Source of the DNA: Asterias rubens
Taxonomy: Eukaryota > Echinodermata > Asteroidea > Forcipulatida > Asteriidae
Length of the DNA stretch: 64,000 nt
Assembly (NCBI RefSeq): GCF_902459465.1
Contig: NC_047077.1
Span: forward strand, 4,464,001 to 4,528,000
Direction: 5' to 3'
Positions 12,485 to 23,109 of the stretch are shown here, one piece after another (positions within the stretch are counted from its first letter, which is position 1; every line of letters starts with the position of its first letter). The notes below the pieces were generated by a model, which saw nothing but the letters and a program-made list of their open reading frames with translations, had not been told where the DNA came from and made no database searches. The position numbers and the translations under genes are program-made.

Positions 12485-13018
12485 AGGCATGTTAGTATTA
12501 ACTATCCATGACAAAAATGAGGAAAAGAGAAAACCAGGCAAGAAAAACAGAAGAAAAGATAATATTCCTGTACTTTTGTACACAGAAAGTGAAATATAAA
12601 GGAGGAAAATCAAAACCCAAAAAGAGGAAGTCATCTGAAAGGACAAAACTTAAACATATAAGAAGTCTGCAATGGGTTTTGAATTATAAAAATCATCTGG
12701 AAGATAACAATGAATGAAAAAATGCATACATGTTTCAATATGAGGGTGACAGATAAAAGCATCCATTTAAATAGTATTGAGGGAAAAATATGTTTATAAA
12801 TTTACAAACCAAAATAAGAAACATTTTATAAACAAGAAATCAAATGACATGTGCAGGCATTTTACATAAATTAATGCCTTATCAACGTTCAACAATATTC
12901 AAACAAAAGTATACAATATGAACAACGATCAATTAAAACCACAATTTTAAGTCTTGTAATGTACATGTATAATATCAAATAATAAACCACAAGGGAAACC
13001 GATCAGGTAAATTTTTTA

Positions 13019-13085
13019 ATGATTCCGGGAGCAGGATTTGAACCAACGAACTCCAAATTAACGTGCCAGCACTCAAGGCCTTATA
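13019..13085 (-). repeat. tRNA-derived repeat
   Basis: On the minus strand it has a B box (GGTTCAAATCCTGC), an anticodon-like CACGTTAATT and a GC-rich end (CCCGG). The cloverleaf is incomplete, so this is a relic or SINE head and not a tRNA gene. Copy B has the same at about 55,645-55,712. Confidence 0.45.
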
Positions 13086-13580
13086 CTTCACGAAAGGTAA
13101 CGAGGGCGATTGCCCCTCTGGTCATTGCCTTTGAAATGCTCCAGTAATTTACAATTTCCACATAAGGTGCACCATTACCAAGGGAAAAATGCCTTGGTGC
13201 CGGTGCCCTTTCACAAACAAAGCATACAGGCCTGCTAACCCTGTGTTGGCGGGCTCTCCATTTTGTCAATATCTTAGTTCAGGGTGCCATGTATTATTGT
13301 TTCTACTATATTACCTTCCAGTATGCACTAATAATCCAATCAAACCAGAATGTGATATCAGGCGATAACCCAATCACAGTTTTCATATTGCACTCTGAGT
13401 ATTGTGAGTGTCAATGTATCACGCTTCGCATACGGTCAGTGCAAAAGTTACATTCTGAACTTTGCATGGCAACACCAAAAACAAAAACCCAACCTAACCT
13501 CATTGACTTGATTAGGCTGGTAGATAAATAGTTATTGAGTGACATGAAATCACATCGATGATGAGAAAATATTTAAGTAC

Positions 13581-13911
13581 CTGTTGTCGTCATAGTTCAG
13601 CCTCTTCCTTGAGGGCGCAAAACTGAAGCGCGAGGGCTTAAACGACTCGCTCCTTGCAGACCAATTAGATTCCCTCGTCGACGGGGCTGTGAGGGACAAC
13701 CTTTGAGTTCTCTCGGCATTGAGTTGTTGTGGCCTTGGAGATGACGTCCCGTTGACTAATGACTTTGGGAGAGAGGTTGGACTCTGGGTTTCCTTGGTGC
13801 AGTGGTAGTGGACGGACAAGTACCTGGGTATGAGGATGCGGCGACGGAGCTTGGAGTACTGGAAGGCGTCAGGCGTCAAATTTGTAGCGCTTAAGATGAA
13901 TGATAATTACC
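13581..13911 (-). pseudogene. USP37-like exon, LKRY segment (copy A, +1 frameshift)
   Basis: It starts with the conserved VIIHLKRYKFD strand of the USP fold, continues to RILIPRYLSVHYHC, and ends in a Ser/Pro-rich linker (SESFKPSRFSF). The length is 331 where the flanking phases demand 330. An extra G near 13,872 turns GACGCTGACGCC into a reading with TGA. Copy B lacks the extra base. Confidence 0.8.
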
Positions 13912-14959
13912 CTGAAAGAACAAGATAAATTGCCCCACTATCAAGTCCAGAAAACTCATTTGGTTTGACAGGTCGGACAGAGGTGATGAATGATCAAATA
14001 ATCAAACAAGGACAGGAGAATACATGTTGGGAAAATGTTTTCTGTAAGCTGATTGGTTTGCTCTGCGATTTATTGGAAAACAATCAGTCACCACTTATAA
14101 TTTATAACGGTTGCAGAAATTAAGAATGACTCGAACATAGTTCTTGCGATCTTCAGTGTCCGCTTGTAAGGTTGCGGTTTTTGGAAAGGCGAGAATGAAA
14201 GACATAACATGTCTGATTGAAAACCATTGGACCAATTTGCATTCGAAAGCTTTGTAAGTGACAATGATGAATTTAAACAGGTTTACGAAGACAAATTTAT
14301 CAATTCTTTAGAAAAAAAAGTGAAAATGAAAGACAGCACTACCTTTGATTGAGCACCATTGGACCAATTTGCCATCAAAAGCTTTGCAATTGATGATAAA
14401 TTGAAAAAGGTTTTCTGAAGACAACTCTTATACCAATTTATCATTACTATTGACAACATGAAATTCTCAGCAAGGAGGAAAATGAAGGTAAAAAAAACAG
14501 GGTTTGCTGTTCTGTTACTTCGATTACCTAGGATTATACTAGGATAATTGCACAGTGGTAACAGTTGGTGATAAAAAACAGTACACAGATGGACATCAGG
14601 GCATGAAAAAACATGCACAAACACCAATGAACAAAGGTATTTAAAAAGGCAAGACATATATATACATAAATCCTCAATCTAGGTACAAAATAGGGCTACT
14701 ATAACCCAATATAAAAACAATATTTTGTAAATGACAAAAATAAATAATTCTTCAATATTATCAATCTTTAAAGACACTGGCACTCATATTGGGTTTTGTC
14801 CATTAAATGCTGATTTATAGGCAAAATTATAAAGAAATATACATTATAAGTCACATGTAAAAGTTCAGCTGAATGCACTGCCTAGTTGTTAAGAAAACAG
14901 CAACAAACAGCTTCCAATCAGCATCACAAAAAACACATCCCAACAAAAACTTCTATTAC

Positions 14960-15091
14960 CTTGGTAGCTTAGTGAACTTATGCGTGACTATAGCCTGCTT
15001 GCAGTCACATTCTCCGCAGGCATACTCTATACCCTCCTCTCTGAAGAACTGCTCCAGCGCCGTCTGGATCGACCCGATCGGGTTAGAATGA
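14960..15091 (-). pseudogene. USP37-like exon, zinc-ribbon half (copy A)
   Basis: 132 bases, phase 2 in and phase 2 out. It encodes SIQTALEQFFREEG, then YACGECDCKQA with a CxxC pair, and ends HKFTKLPR. This matches the segment between the two catalytic lobes of USP37 (FFR..E..C..C...HKF..LPR). It is intact and identical in copy B. Confidence 0.85.
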
Positions 15092-15208
15092 CTGAAACAT
15101 GGACAAATTATAACAATCGTTAATAGGAGTCCCTAACCACCGGTTCTTTTCGGAACCAACACTAGTCACATAGAGATATTCACATGTTGTCACCGCAAAC
15201 CTCTCTAA

Positions 15209-15370
15209 GTTAGGCCACGTTCGAATTGGCGACTTCGGCTACAGCTACGGCCATTCTTCAACACTGACAGACGCGCTGATCTAGCCGTAGCTGTAGCCAA
15301 AGTCGCCAATTTGGACACGGCATTATACCTCAACCTGGATCGACCCGATAGGGTTAGAAATACTGAAATA
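15209..15370. mobile_element. Small fold-back MITE plus duplicated exon edge
   Basis: Inverted arms TTGGCGACTTCGGCTACAGC and its near-complement make a fold-back element at 15,209-15,330. Just beyond it lies a second partial copy of the neighbouring exon edge (CTGGATCGACCCGATAGGGT), without the rest of the exon. Copy B has the same arrangement at 59,443-59,600 with a shortened left arm. Confidence 0.6.
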
Positions 15371-16301
15371 TGGAAAAGTTTAAAACAATTGATACAAATA
15401 TTGAATTGTGACAATTAACATTTTAAAATTGAAAAAGTATGGCAATGAATTTACTTTTATAGAGAAGGAAACTTCTCCAAAAATCACATTATTTTTGTTT
15501 CCTTTTGGTTTTATTAAAAAATACCAAACAACAAGTCCGGTAACAATTATTAAGTTTACAAAAAGTGACATCAAGAGTTTATGATGTATATTAGAATAAT
15601 TTAAAGATAAAACATTAGTCATTAACAATTAAAAATTATAGAAAAAGTGATAGATAAGATATATAAATGCATTCGCTAACACAGAGTTATTGAGGTGCAG
15701 TCGAGTCTGAGTGAAGTCCAGTCTACCTTGTCATGTGGGGACAAAAATTCTGACATTTGAGAACTTTGAGGAAGAGCCGAAAGTAATCCAAAAAGGAGAA
15801 CATTCTCAATACATGTACAGATTACAATAGATATTGCCTTGGATCTCGTGCTTAAAAAGACATTCAAAATACACAATATATCGTTCAAAATTAGGGAATA
15901 CATTATGACATTAACAAGATCTCCTGTACTGTTTTTAACACTCCAGTAACATAGCACACAATCATAAAAATACAATGCACAATACAGGACACAATAAAAC
16001 AGTCACTTAAAGACTAAAGGAAACAAATGTCAGCACAACACCCGCACTAGAAGCAGCCCAACAAATCACATCGTCTCAGGAATAAAATAAAGGTTTATAT
16101 ACAAGATACGAGAGTATCTTATATACAAGAGTTCTAGAATAATATCATAGCATAAAATCAGAACCCTCCCAACTGAATGTTATGTGGCCACAAAACGTGG
16201 AATACAAAACGGAAACAATATTTTAGAACTTTGTTGAGCCAGAGCCGAATTTAAAAAAAAAAAGAAGAGTATTCTCAAGAGAGAAAAAATAATTGCCAAA
16301 C

Positions 16302-16521
16302 CTCCTTCTGGGCATGTCCAGCGAGAGATCGTAGAGTGCATGACTTCAAATTCAAAGTTCTTGACAATCGGGCAGTCGTGCGGATAGCGAAACCTCAGTT
16401 TAATTTTATCATCATCCGTCCCTGGGGTCTCGTCCAAGGGGGAGTTTAGCGCCCTCTTGTTGGCCCTTTCGGTGTCGTCTTTGAGTTGATCCAGGCACTG
16501 ACAGAGGAACTCTTGCGCATC
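16302..16521 (-). pseudogene. USP37-like exon with 49-base deletion (copy A)
   Basis: It begins DAQEFLCQCLDQL, the conserved box after the Cys lobe, and reads to FEFEVMHS. The next 49 bases, which in copy B encode the first zinc-ribbon CxxC (ITCKQCREVVTKAEQF), are missing near 16,334. The frame is then lost. The length of 220 bases against 269 in copy B, with the loss not a multiple of three, proves the shift. Confidence 0.9.
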
Positions 16522-16537
16522 CTAGAAATGCAGAGGT

Positions 16538-16925
16538 TTAAAGACAATGGACACTATTGGTAATTGTCAAAGACCAGTCTTCTCACTTGGTGTATCTCAA
16601 CATATGGATAAAATAACAAACCTGCGAAAATTTGAGCTTTATTGGTCGTCGGAGTTGCGAGATAACTATGAAAGAACAAAACACCCCTGCCATACGTAGT
16701 TGTGTGCTTTCAGATGCTTGATTTCAAGACCTCAAATTCTAAACTTGAGGTCTCGAAATCAAATTCGTGGAAAATTACTTCTTTCCTCGAAAACTACGTC
16801 ACTTCAAAGGGAGCCGTTCCTCACAATGTTTTATACTATCAACCTCTCCCCATTACTCTTTAGCAAGTGAGGTTATATGCTGATAATTATTTGGAGTAAT
16901 TACCAATAGTGTCCACTGCCTTTAA
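16538..16925. mobile_element. TTAA-flanked fold-back MITE, GTGGACACTATTGG family
   Basis: The ends are AGACAATGGACACTATTGGT and the complement of AATAGTGTCCACTGCCT, with TTAA on both sides (16,538-16,541 and 16,922-16,925). The axis lies around ACCTCAAATTCTAAACTTGAGGT. It begins 17 bases from the exon at 16,302-16,521. In copy B the same element (60,820-61,833) is interrupted by a 621-base insertion. Confidence 0.85.
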
Positions 16926-17463
16926 GAGTTAGTTGGATTACTTTGTTGTAGTGCATTTCCTTTTGACAATATTCTATTGTCACGCAAAAGTTTTGAGGCA
17001 GTTAAGTATGGCACCACTGCTCATTTAACAACAATATGGCAAGATGCATTTCGCAAATACCACTGCGCAAGCGCAGACTGTTGAATGAGGTGCATCAGTG
17101 GGATAGATATGGATACAATTTGATCACCAGCTAGACCACTATGCACCTAATTCCAAGCTTTACGCACGCACCCCAGTATTTGCGAAAAGGTGTTTTACTC
17201 TGATATTCGTATCGACACTCCGGCAACCAAATGTACTCTGAGATATTAACAACACTCTAGCAAGAAACAATGTAATACTCAGTAATATTAATGGCTCTTT
17301 AATATTAGCCTTTCATAAGCAACCTTTACAAAAAATCAATACAAGTGGGAGTGGAATTCATATACCTTATTAATAAAAAATGGACAAGGTTGGACTATAT
17401 CTGCTCTTCAATAACCTTGCCGGCTAATCTGGATTATACAAAGTAGGTGGAACCTGATAGAGC

Positions 17464-17525
<62 letters not shown>

Positions 17526-17561
17526 GATTGGCTGATTGATTGATTGATTGATTGATTGTAC
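17464..17561. repeat. GATT tetranucleotide microsatellite
   Basis: An almost perfect run of TGAT/GATT with two variant units (GAATGATTGGCT) near the middle. The homologous run in copy B is 62,376-62,480. Confidence 0.95.
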
Positions 17562-17629
17562 AATAACCCAGGTCAGCTTGATTTTCTCTGAAGCAGCACC
17601 ATTAACATAATGCAGATTTGATAACTTAC

Positions 17630-17756
17630 GTGTTGCATAAATCCAGAGAATCGAGCTGCCGTTGTGGAGATAGCTTGCTTCACTTTACGTAGATACACCC
17701 CAATGCTCTCCGCTGAGTGATTGCTCTGCTTGGCGCATAGCAATTGAGCCAAGGCC
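17630..17756 (-). pseudogene. USP37-like exon, RFSGFMQH (copy A)
   Basis: 127 bases, phase 2 in and phase 0 out. It encodes a helical stretch ending KQAISTTAARFSGFMQH. This is the conserved lead-in to the DAQEF box in USP37 (ISATAERFSGYMQ in the human protein, from memory). The exon is intact here and 4 bases shorter in copy B. Confidence 0.85.
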
Positions 17757-17891
17757 CTGTAACAGTAATCGATATATCAATACTTATGAGCAAGATCACA
17801 ACACCTAAAACAAAAGAATTTTGACAGGGAGATTCATACAGTCACAAAACTTTTCACAAAACTGTCCGTGTTAACTGCTTTGCAGAGCAAA

Positions 17892-18455
17892 CAGGGGTTG
17901 CCCTCAACTTTTTTTTCAACTGGCCAGCAGGACCAGTTGGCTTGATTTTTCACTGGTCCGCCAGGTTTTTGACTGGTCCATCAATTTTTTTATGTTATTT
18001 TTTTTCAAGGCGATTGAAGCTAGTTTTGTAAGCTATCGCGTACTTTCACCAATAGAGGGCGTCTATTCCCACGCTATCGAATATTCTGAAACGCCCTCTA
18101 GCGTTCAGTATTTCTTACACTTTCTGCCACACGTGAACTAATGCGAAGACTACAAGCCTTTGCGTTGCATGATGGGATTTTGCGCTGTGTATATGCGTGA
18201 TCGTCGGAAGTCTGCCAGCGTTCAGCGGCACTTCGAGTAATTTTTATTACGTTTTACCCAAACCTTGACTCCTTGAGTGAATGTTTTTACGTTTTATTCG
18301 AGCCTGAAAATAGTAAAAAAAATACTCATAGTTCTGTAGTACCGCTGCCGACATTTTTGACTGGTCAGCCGGACCAGTTGGCAAGGTGTTTCAGCTGGTC
18401 CGCCGCGATTTCTACTGGCATTTGGCCAACGGACCTGCGTTAAGGTCGAACGCTG
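17892..18455. mobile_element. TIR element spanning the duplication edge
   Basis: The left end CAGGGGTTGCCCTCAAC and the right end, whose complement is CAGCGTTCGACCTTAAC, are imperfect inverted repeats. Both are followed inward by GGACCAGTTGGC/ACTGGTCCGCC phrases. GCAAA flanks both sides (17,887-17,891 and 18,456-18,460), giving a 5-base candidate target duplication. Copy B matches only the first 110 bases or so, so the duplicated block ends inside this element. Confidence 0.65.
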
Positions 18456-18601
18456 GCAAATGCAGCATTACTATTTGATTTGTTGTCTTGTATGTCCCAT
18501 ATTAAGCAGAACAATACCATCTAGTGGGAGGGGGAGGGGGACACGGCGGAAATGTGCTAACTAATAAACATCAGGGTGTCCAAATGGAACCAATAAGACC
18601 T

Positions 18602-18794
18602 GGGCAACATTTCATAAAGCCTGTTAGCACAAAAATATGCTTAGCACAGACCAATCTTGCTCAGCAGAAATTGGGTACCAGCCAAAATTCAATCAAGTTA
18701 GGATTGTTGCAACTGACGCCCCACTCAATTTTTGCTCATCAAATAAACTTGCTAAGCAGTATTTTCTGCTTAACAGCTTTATGAAATTGCGACC
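18602..18794. mobile_element. Fold-back MITE, TTTCATAAAGC family
   Basis: The ends GGGCAACATTTCATAAAGC and the complement of CAGCTTTATGAAATTGCGAC pair, with AGCA/TGCT-rich arms. Relatives lie at 6,287-6,438, 34,838-35,006 and 46,670-46,868. Confidence 0.65.
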
Positions 18795-19165
18795 ACTTTT
18801 AACATTGATTTAGAAGTATCATGGCTGAGCAGTATAGTGCACCGAACTCAAGCTCTGGTGTTCATTGTGAGAGAGTGGGTTAGAGCCTCGGATGTGACGA
18901 TAAGCCATATTGAACCCTTGCAAGCGCGTCACATGCAGCAACTGATGCCACGCGACACCATGTTGGTGGTCAATAGGTTTACGTGTAAATGCCGCGTCGC
19001 CTAAAATGCGCACTTCACTGAATAACACACGTTTACATTGACCACCAAAATGGTGCATCCAAGATTATTCTGATGATGACGTTAGGTGAATTGGGTTAAA
19101 ACTCATGTACACTACATAACAAGAGTGGACCTGATAACAAAAGTCCACATAATGTAGGGGATTGA

Positions 19166-19201
19166 AACACTGTGTGAACTTGCACACATTCACACAGTGT
19201 T
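19166..19201. other. Perfect 13-bp hairpin
   Basis: AACACTGTGTGAA and TTCACACAGTGTT form a perfect stem around a 10-base loop, in the intron between two USP37-like exons. The role is unknown. Confidence 0.6.
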
Positions 19202-19314
19202 ATTTGAAAGTGTTGAAGAATATGATGCACCAACCCACCCACCCCAGTTATGCCAGTGTTTACGCCACATCTTCTCTGACAAGTCTCAATCGTGAGGGGC
19301 CCAAAATGTCTTAC

Positions 19315-19443
19315 CAGTAGAGACTTGATTTCTGCATGAGTGGAATGATGTCTTGATTCTGCATGTCTGCAGTGAAGCATTCCAGACAGAATAGCGACTG
19401 GAGAATGGCGTTCATGTAACACGTATTACCAAGATTTGAGAAT
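19315..19443 (-). pseudogene. USP37-like catalytic-cysteine exon
   Basis: 129 bases, phase 2 in and out. It encodes FSNLGNTCYMNAILQSLF, the USP Cys box with the nucleophile in NTCYMN, and then LECFTADMQNQDIIPLMQ. The latter matches the USP37 position that follows the box. The exon is clean, with an AG acceptor and a GTAAGA donor. It has no counterpart beside copy B within this window. Confidence 0.9.
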
Positions 19444-19896
19444 CTGGCGGAAAAAGTGCACAAATCAGACAAATCGTCACCAACATTACAAACGGACACA
19501 CACAAATACAAGTAAAAAGTAGCAATCCGGGAAAACAGCAATGAACATTTTTAAAATCAAGCTCTGTAAAAAAAGTTATGGGTATTTTCAACTAGCTTTC
19601 TAACAATGGTTTCTTGATGCTTTGAACTTTATACATGCGTCGAAGATTGCAAAAAGGCATTTTCCGTTTTCACAAACTGACACCAGATAATACAACAATA
19701 ATAAGCAAAAAATAAAAAGCACATTGCACATTGAGACATTTGAGATAAAAACTAATTAATGTTATTATTGTTATAGATGGTAATGTTACATTGGTGCTAA
19801 AGAAGATTAATGCAGTACCCGTATTGGCAGTTCGAATCCTATGTTAACATCTATTATATCGTTGTGGTACCCGCTGCCAATAGGATTCAAACTGCC

Positions 19897-20065
19897 TCTA
19901 GCTACTGGCAGTCACGGTAGTCTTATTGGTAAGACACTGCTCTAGAATTGCAAGGGTTGTGGGTTCGAATCCCACCCGAGTAACATGCTGGTGATATTTT
20001 TCCACAGCAATCGGGAAAGTACTGAGTATACAGTGCTTTACACACATCGGTGAAAGGGTAAAAAA
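19897..20065 (+). repeat. tRNA-derived SINE
   Basis: It has an A-box-like GGTAGTCTTATTGGTAAGAC, an anticodon-arm CTGCTCTAGAATTGC, and a B box GGGTTCGAATCCCACCC. A non-tRNA body follows (GTACTGAGTATACAGTGC, ACACACATCGGTG). The head keeps polymerase III box spacing, but the acceptor stem does not pair. I recall this body as a common echinoderm SINE. Confidence 0.6.
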
Positions 20066-20102
20066 GTAATAATAATACTTTTTTTTTAAGTGTGTGAATG
20101 AC

Positions 20103-20255
20103 CTACCCTTGTAGACTGATCTGAGACGTCTTGACTGCTGTGGGGATGCTCTTCTGCCTCCAGCCAGGTAGCTTGTGATCGGGTACAACCTCTTTGAGTT
20201 AGAGACGCTCAGGAATCCAGGGGTACGCTTTACCGTGATGTTAGAGTTGGTTTGC
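20103..20255 (-). pseudogene. USP37-like exon before the Cys box
   Basis: It encodes a basic Ser-rich linker: TVKRTPGFLS, then RLYPITSYLAGG and RRASPQQSRRLRSVYKG. It corresponds to the KRSLGF..P region of USP37. Phase-correct joining to the Cys exon needs the donor after GGTAG (GTCATT). The stronger-looking donor GTAGGT, four bases earlier in the transcript, gives the wrong phase. Confidence 0.7.
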
Positions 20256-20811
20256 CTGAGGGGACAAACAACATTAAGAATATGGGACTTGAGGCATTGC
20301 ACGGTGGGGTATCAATAACATAGGTATCAATGTTAGCGATAACAACATGCGTATCTACTTGCTAGGTAGATTTCCTACCTTCTGCCTAGGTAGTATTTAA
20401 GATTGAATAAGAAGCAGGACAGTTCTTTTCAGAACTGAGAAGTCTCCCCAATAGACCCTTTCCATGAAATATGTAAATTGCACATAGCGTGTGCGCACTA
20501 ACGTTTTGGTTGGCAAAATGAGGGAGCATCGCGCTGTTTTTTTAAACGGCTAATGGGTGCGTGACGCAGACGCGATTGCGCGTCTGCAACCAACAGGGTC
20601 TGTACGCATGCATGAATGTAATTGGCATATTTCATGGGTAGGGTCCATTCAGAGAATCTAATCTGAGGTAGTAGAAAAGTCTCCCGAATTAAAAAAAAGT
20701 TGTTGTGCTCTAAAGAAATCAACATCAGGTTGTGAGGACAAATAGAACTAATGCCATATAAAAAATAACATGTTTTTTTAAGGCCCCTCTTTAAAAAACC
20801 AATAAACTCAC

Positions 20812-20905
20812 CTTGATTGTAGCAATGCATCCGTGGCAGAGTAACCAGCAATCTGGCGCCCTCTACTGTAGAAAGCTGATGCATTGGAAACCGGCTTGGG
20901 GGCAG
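20812..20905 (-). pseudogene. USP37-like linker exon
   Basis: 94 bases, phase 1 in and phase 2 out. It encodes APKPVSNASAFYSRGRQIAG and more. ASAFYSRGRQ resembles the SSFYGSRAG segment of vertebrate USP37. It has a GTGAGT donor and a TTGCAG acceptor. Confidence 0.65.
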
Positions 20906-21467
20906 CTGCAAGTCAGGGTTTAAAAAAAGAATTCACTAGTATTCTCATACTTTGTATTGTTACTAAAAATGACACTTCATCTAAGCCCTAAGCGGATATA
21001 GGCACGGGAAAATTCTGCATTTTAGATGCTCTGTGGTGCAATCTTTGGTAAATTTTGAGGGGGGACATTTGATAATAGTGCCCCCCACCCTTCTAAAAAG
21101 TTGTGTCATCCTTAGCCCCCAGGATTAATGCCCATGGCGAGACACAGGGTTGGTCTTACACAGTGCAATACTTGGGCTTCATGATTAAGGTGGTCAAAAA
21201 GATGGGGGGACATTTGATATTGTGCCCCCCTCCCCTTGTCCCCCCCCCCCCCCCACCCCCACCTATTTGATGCCCACCACCATTAGTAGGAGTTGAAACT
21301 TTGTATGGTGGAATTATAACTATATAAGAACATTTTGCGATAACACTATGTGAATCTCTTTATGAGTAGTGTTGGTTCGGAAAAGAACTATTGGTTAAAG
21401 ACTCATGTTTCTATTAATATACGCTGATCATCTACAGGAGAAAAATCATAAGAAAGACTGTACTTAC

Positions 21468-21524
21468 TGTTTGTCTAGACGCTACTGCTCGTCGAAAGTA
21501 CTTCAGTAGGGTTCTCTACGCAAC
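21468..21524 (-). pseudogene. Candidate USP37-like exon with in-frame TAG
   Basis: 57 bases between TTTTAG and GTAAGT. In the phase required by the next exon it reads NPTEVLSTSSSV and then TAG (21,475-21,477), four codons before the join. The Ser/Thr-rich composition suits the disordered N-terminal half of USP37. The TAG would be a nonsense change, unless an alternative GT donor inside the exon is used. Confidence 0.45.
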
Positions 21525-22361
21525 CTAAAATAAACGACAAATATCGGACAAATTTACATCAGCTGTGTAGTTGCACGTTTTGTGTGCATTTGATCACTAG
21601 GCATAGTTAATTTTTTACAGTATTACATTTGAGAACCACCAGTTCCTTAAAAGCTCAGATATGCCTAGTTCATTTTGATGGGTCATAATAAATAATTTGC
21701 AGAAAATAATTAACTATTTGTCTTTTTAACGACAAATAAAGCATCAAAGTCTTTTGGGAAAAAAAATTACACACAAATTTCACAAGTACCTACATGTGAG
21801 GTGAAACTAAACATGGATTGGAAATCACTAACAAGGCAATTATTTTTTTAGAAACCTCTTTCATCAGTGAAAGGGTACAAAAGAATTTAGGCATTGCATG
21901 GTGAGGTATCAATATATATTTGGTTTGCGGTAACACCATGTGTCTTTCTACTTGCCAGGTAGAGTTTGTTCTTAGAGAACTGTCTTTCTTTATTCTACTA
22001 CCACAAAGAGTAGATTATCAGATTTTTTAGAGACTTGTTCTGAAAAGAACTGTCCTGCTTTGTAACTATACCCGGGCGGAAGGTATAGAAAATTGGCTGG
22101 GACAACTACTTTAGCTTTATAGGATCATAATTAACTGCACTACCGCGGAGTAAATCTCTTGACGATGACTAGAGCAAGCTAGTCAAAACGTTGAGACCAA
22201 TTCAAGAACTGGATAGTGATTTGGTTCCCTATTGGGCAATCCCTATAGGCTTCTGCTTGCTTTTTGTTGATATGTCTCTAATTATTTTACTAATAATGTA
22301 AAAATTACACATTTCTACTTATTGTTGCTGTGTGTTTTGAAGTTTTTAAAGCCTAAGTGAA

Positions 22362-22392
22362 TAAATAAATAAACAAATAAATAAATAAATTA
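22362..22392. repeat. AAAT microsatellite
   Basis: A short run of AAATA/AAATC units in the intron. Confidence 0.8.
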
Positions 22393-22481
22393 CTTGATGG
22401 ATTGGAATTGGACCAAAATTAAGTACAGTTTCAAGAAAAAGGACAAAGCTTTATGGAAAGATTTCTCCAAACTGTAATAAC

Positions 22482-22566
22482 CTGGTTGTCTCTTCGTCTT
22501 TTATCCATATGCTTCAAGTCCTCTGCATTCTTCTCACTCAGCCTCTTCCTTGATTCAACCTCTTCC
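22482..22566 (-). other. Lys/Glu-rich candidate exon, unknown gene
   Basis: 85 bases between TTTGCAG and a GTTATT donor, phase 2 in and phase 0 out. It encodes EEVESRKRLSEKNAEDLKHM and then DKRRRDNQ. The charged helix-like composition suggests a coiled coil. It may belong to the USP37-like gene or to a neighbour; I do not recognise it. Confidence 0.4.
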
Positions 22567-22859
22567 CTGCAAACAGTCAATCAAAACAAACAAAGCTCGG
22601 TAAATAACACCAAATTCACAAATCTCAACTCATGTTAATCCGGCATGGGTAGGCCTATCGTCTTCTTGATACTCCAAGAGTTTATGAAGACGCACCAAAA
22701 ATTCAATCCATACTCAGTGATACCGCCTCTTGAAATACATAATTCTAAAAACTCCCCCTTTCTGGAGCTCCAGCCCTGGCCCCACGCGTCGACCTGGTAT
22801 TCTTTTAAAACGTAAGAGCCCATAATTTAATAACAACAAGTATGCTAGTAGTAGTACAA

Positions 22860-23075
22860 TAATTTCGCTGCATTGGCCTGCAACCCCCCCCCCCCCTCCA
22901 CCTGGGTTAAACAACAGAGGAACTGCAGTTGAAATGACCAGATAGAGAAAGGACCAATAATACTATAATTAATACCAGTATCAGCCGCCAGACTTGAGAT
23001 TTGCTGAATTGGGCCCGCCAGACACCCCCCCCCCTTCCTGGGTTAAACATCTGAGGAACCACCTAAAACCAAGTT
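22860..23075. repeat. Two C-tract repeats with GGGTTAAAC
   Basis: Two related pieces each have a run of 9-13 C, then CTGGGTTAAACA, GAGGAAC and GTTGAAATGACC. The C runs would form G-runs on the minus strand. A longer C run lies at 21,241-21,264. Confidence 0.6.
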
Positions 23076-23109
23076 GAAATGACCACTGATGACACTATTC
23101 CCAATACGC

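Larger units (their letters stand above)
4717..18000. repeat. Duplicated block, copy A
   Basis: This block aligns in the same orientation with 47,321-62,925. Many 60-base lines are identical and others differ by one to a few bases. It carries the middle and 3' part of a USP37-like gene on the minus strand plus shared MITEs. The right boundary falls inside a TIR element (17,892-18,455). It could be a real segmental duplication or two haplotypes joined by the assembler. Confidence 0.95.
11548..21524 (-). pseudogene. USP37-like ubiquitin-specific protease, copy A (broken)
   Basis: Eight exons can be read 5' to 3' on the minus strand: 21,468-21,524, 20,812-20,905, 20,103-20,255, 19,315-19,443, 17,630-17,756, 16,302-16,521, 14,960-15,091, 13,581-13,911 and 11,548-11,701 (nine if the first candidate counts). 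Splice phases agree at all later joints. The family cleaves ubiquitin chains with a Cys/His/Asp site; USP37 acts on cell-cycle and replication substrates. The Cys box LGNTCYMNAILQSLF, RFSGFMQH, DAQEFLCQC, FEFEVMHS and IHLKRYKFD identify it and favour USP37 over other USPs. Three lesions break it: TAG at 21,475-21,477, loss of 49 bases near 16,334, and one extra base near 13,872. The His box and ubiquitin-interacting motifs were not found. Sequencing error could explain the single-base lesion but hardly the 49-base loss. Confidence 0.8.

Noticed and set aside
13081-13269. Minus-strand ORF with Cys/His residues suggesting a zinc finger
   Set aside because: The DNA is a dispersed repeat present in both copies (55,713-55,895) with divergent frames, and the spacing matches no zinc-finger class.
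21241-21264. G-quadruplex from the poly-C run
   Set aside because: The run could form one on the minus strand, but it sits in a degenerate dispersed repeat with no gene context.
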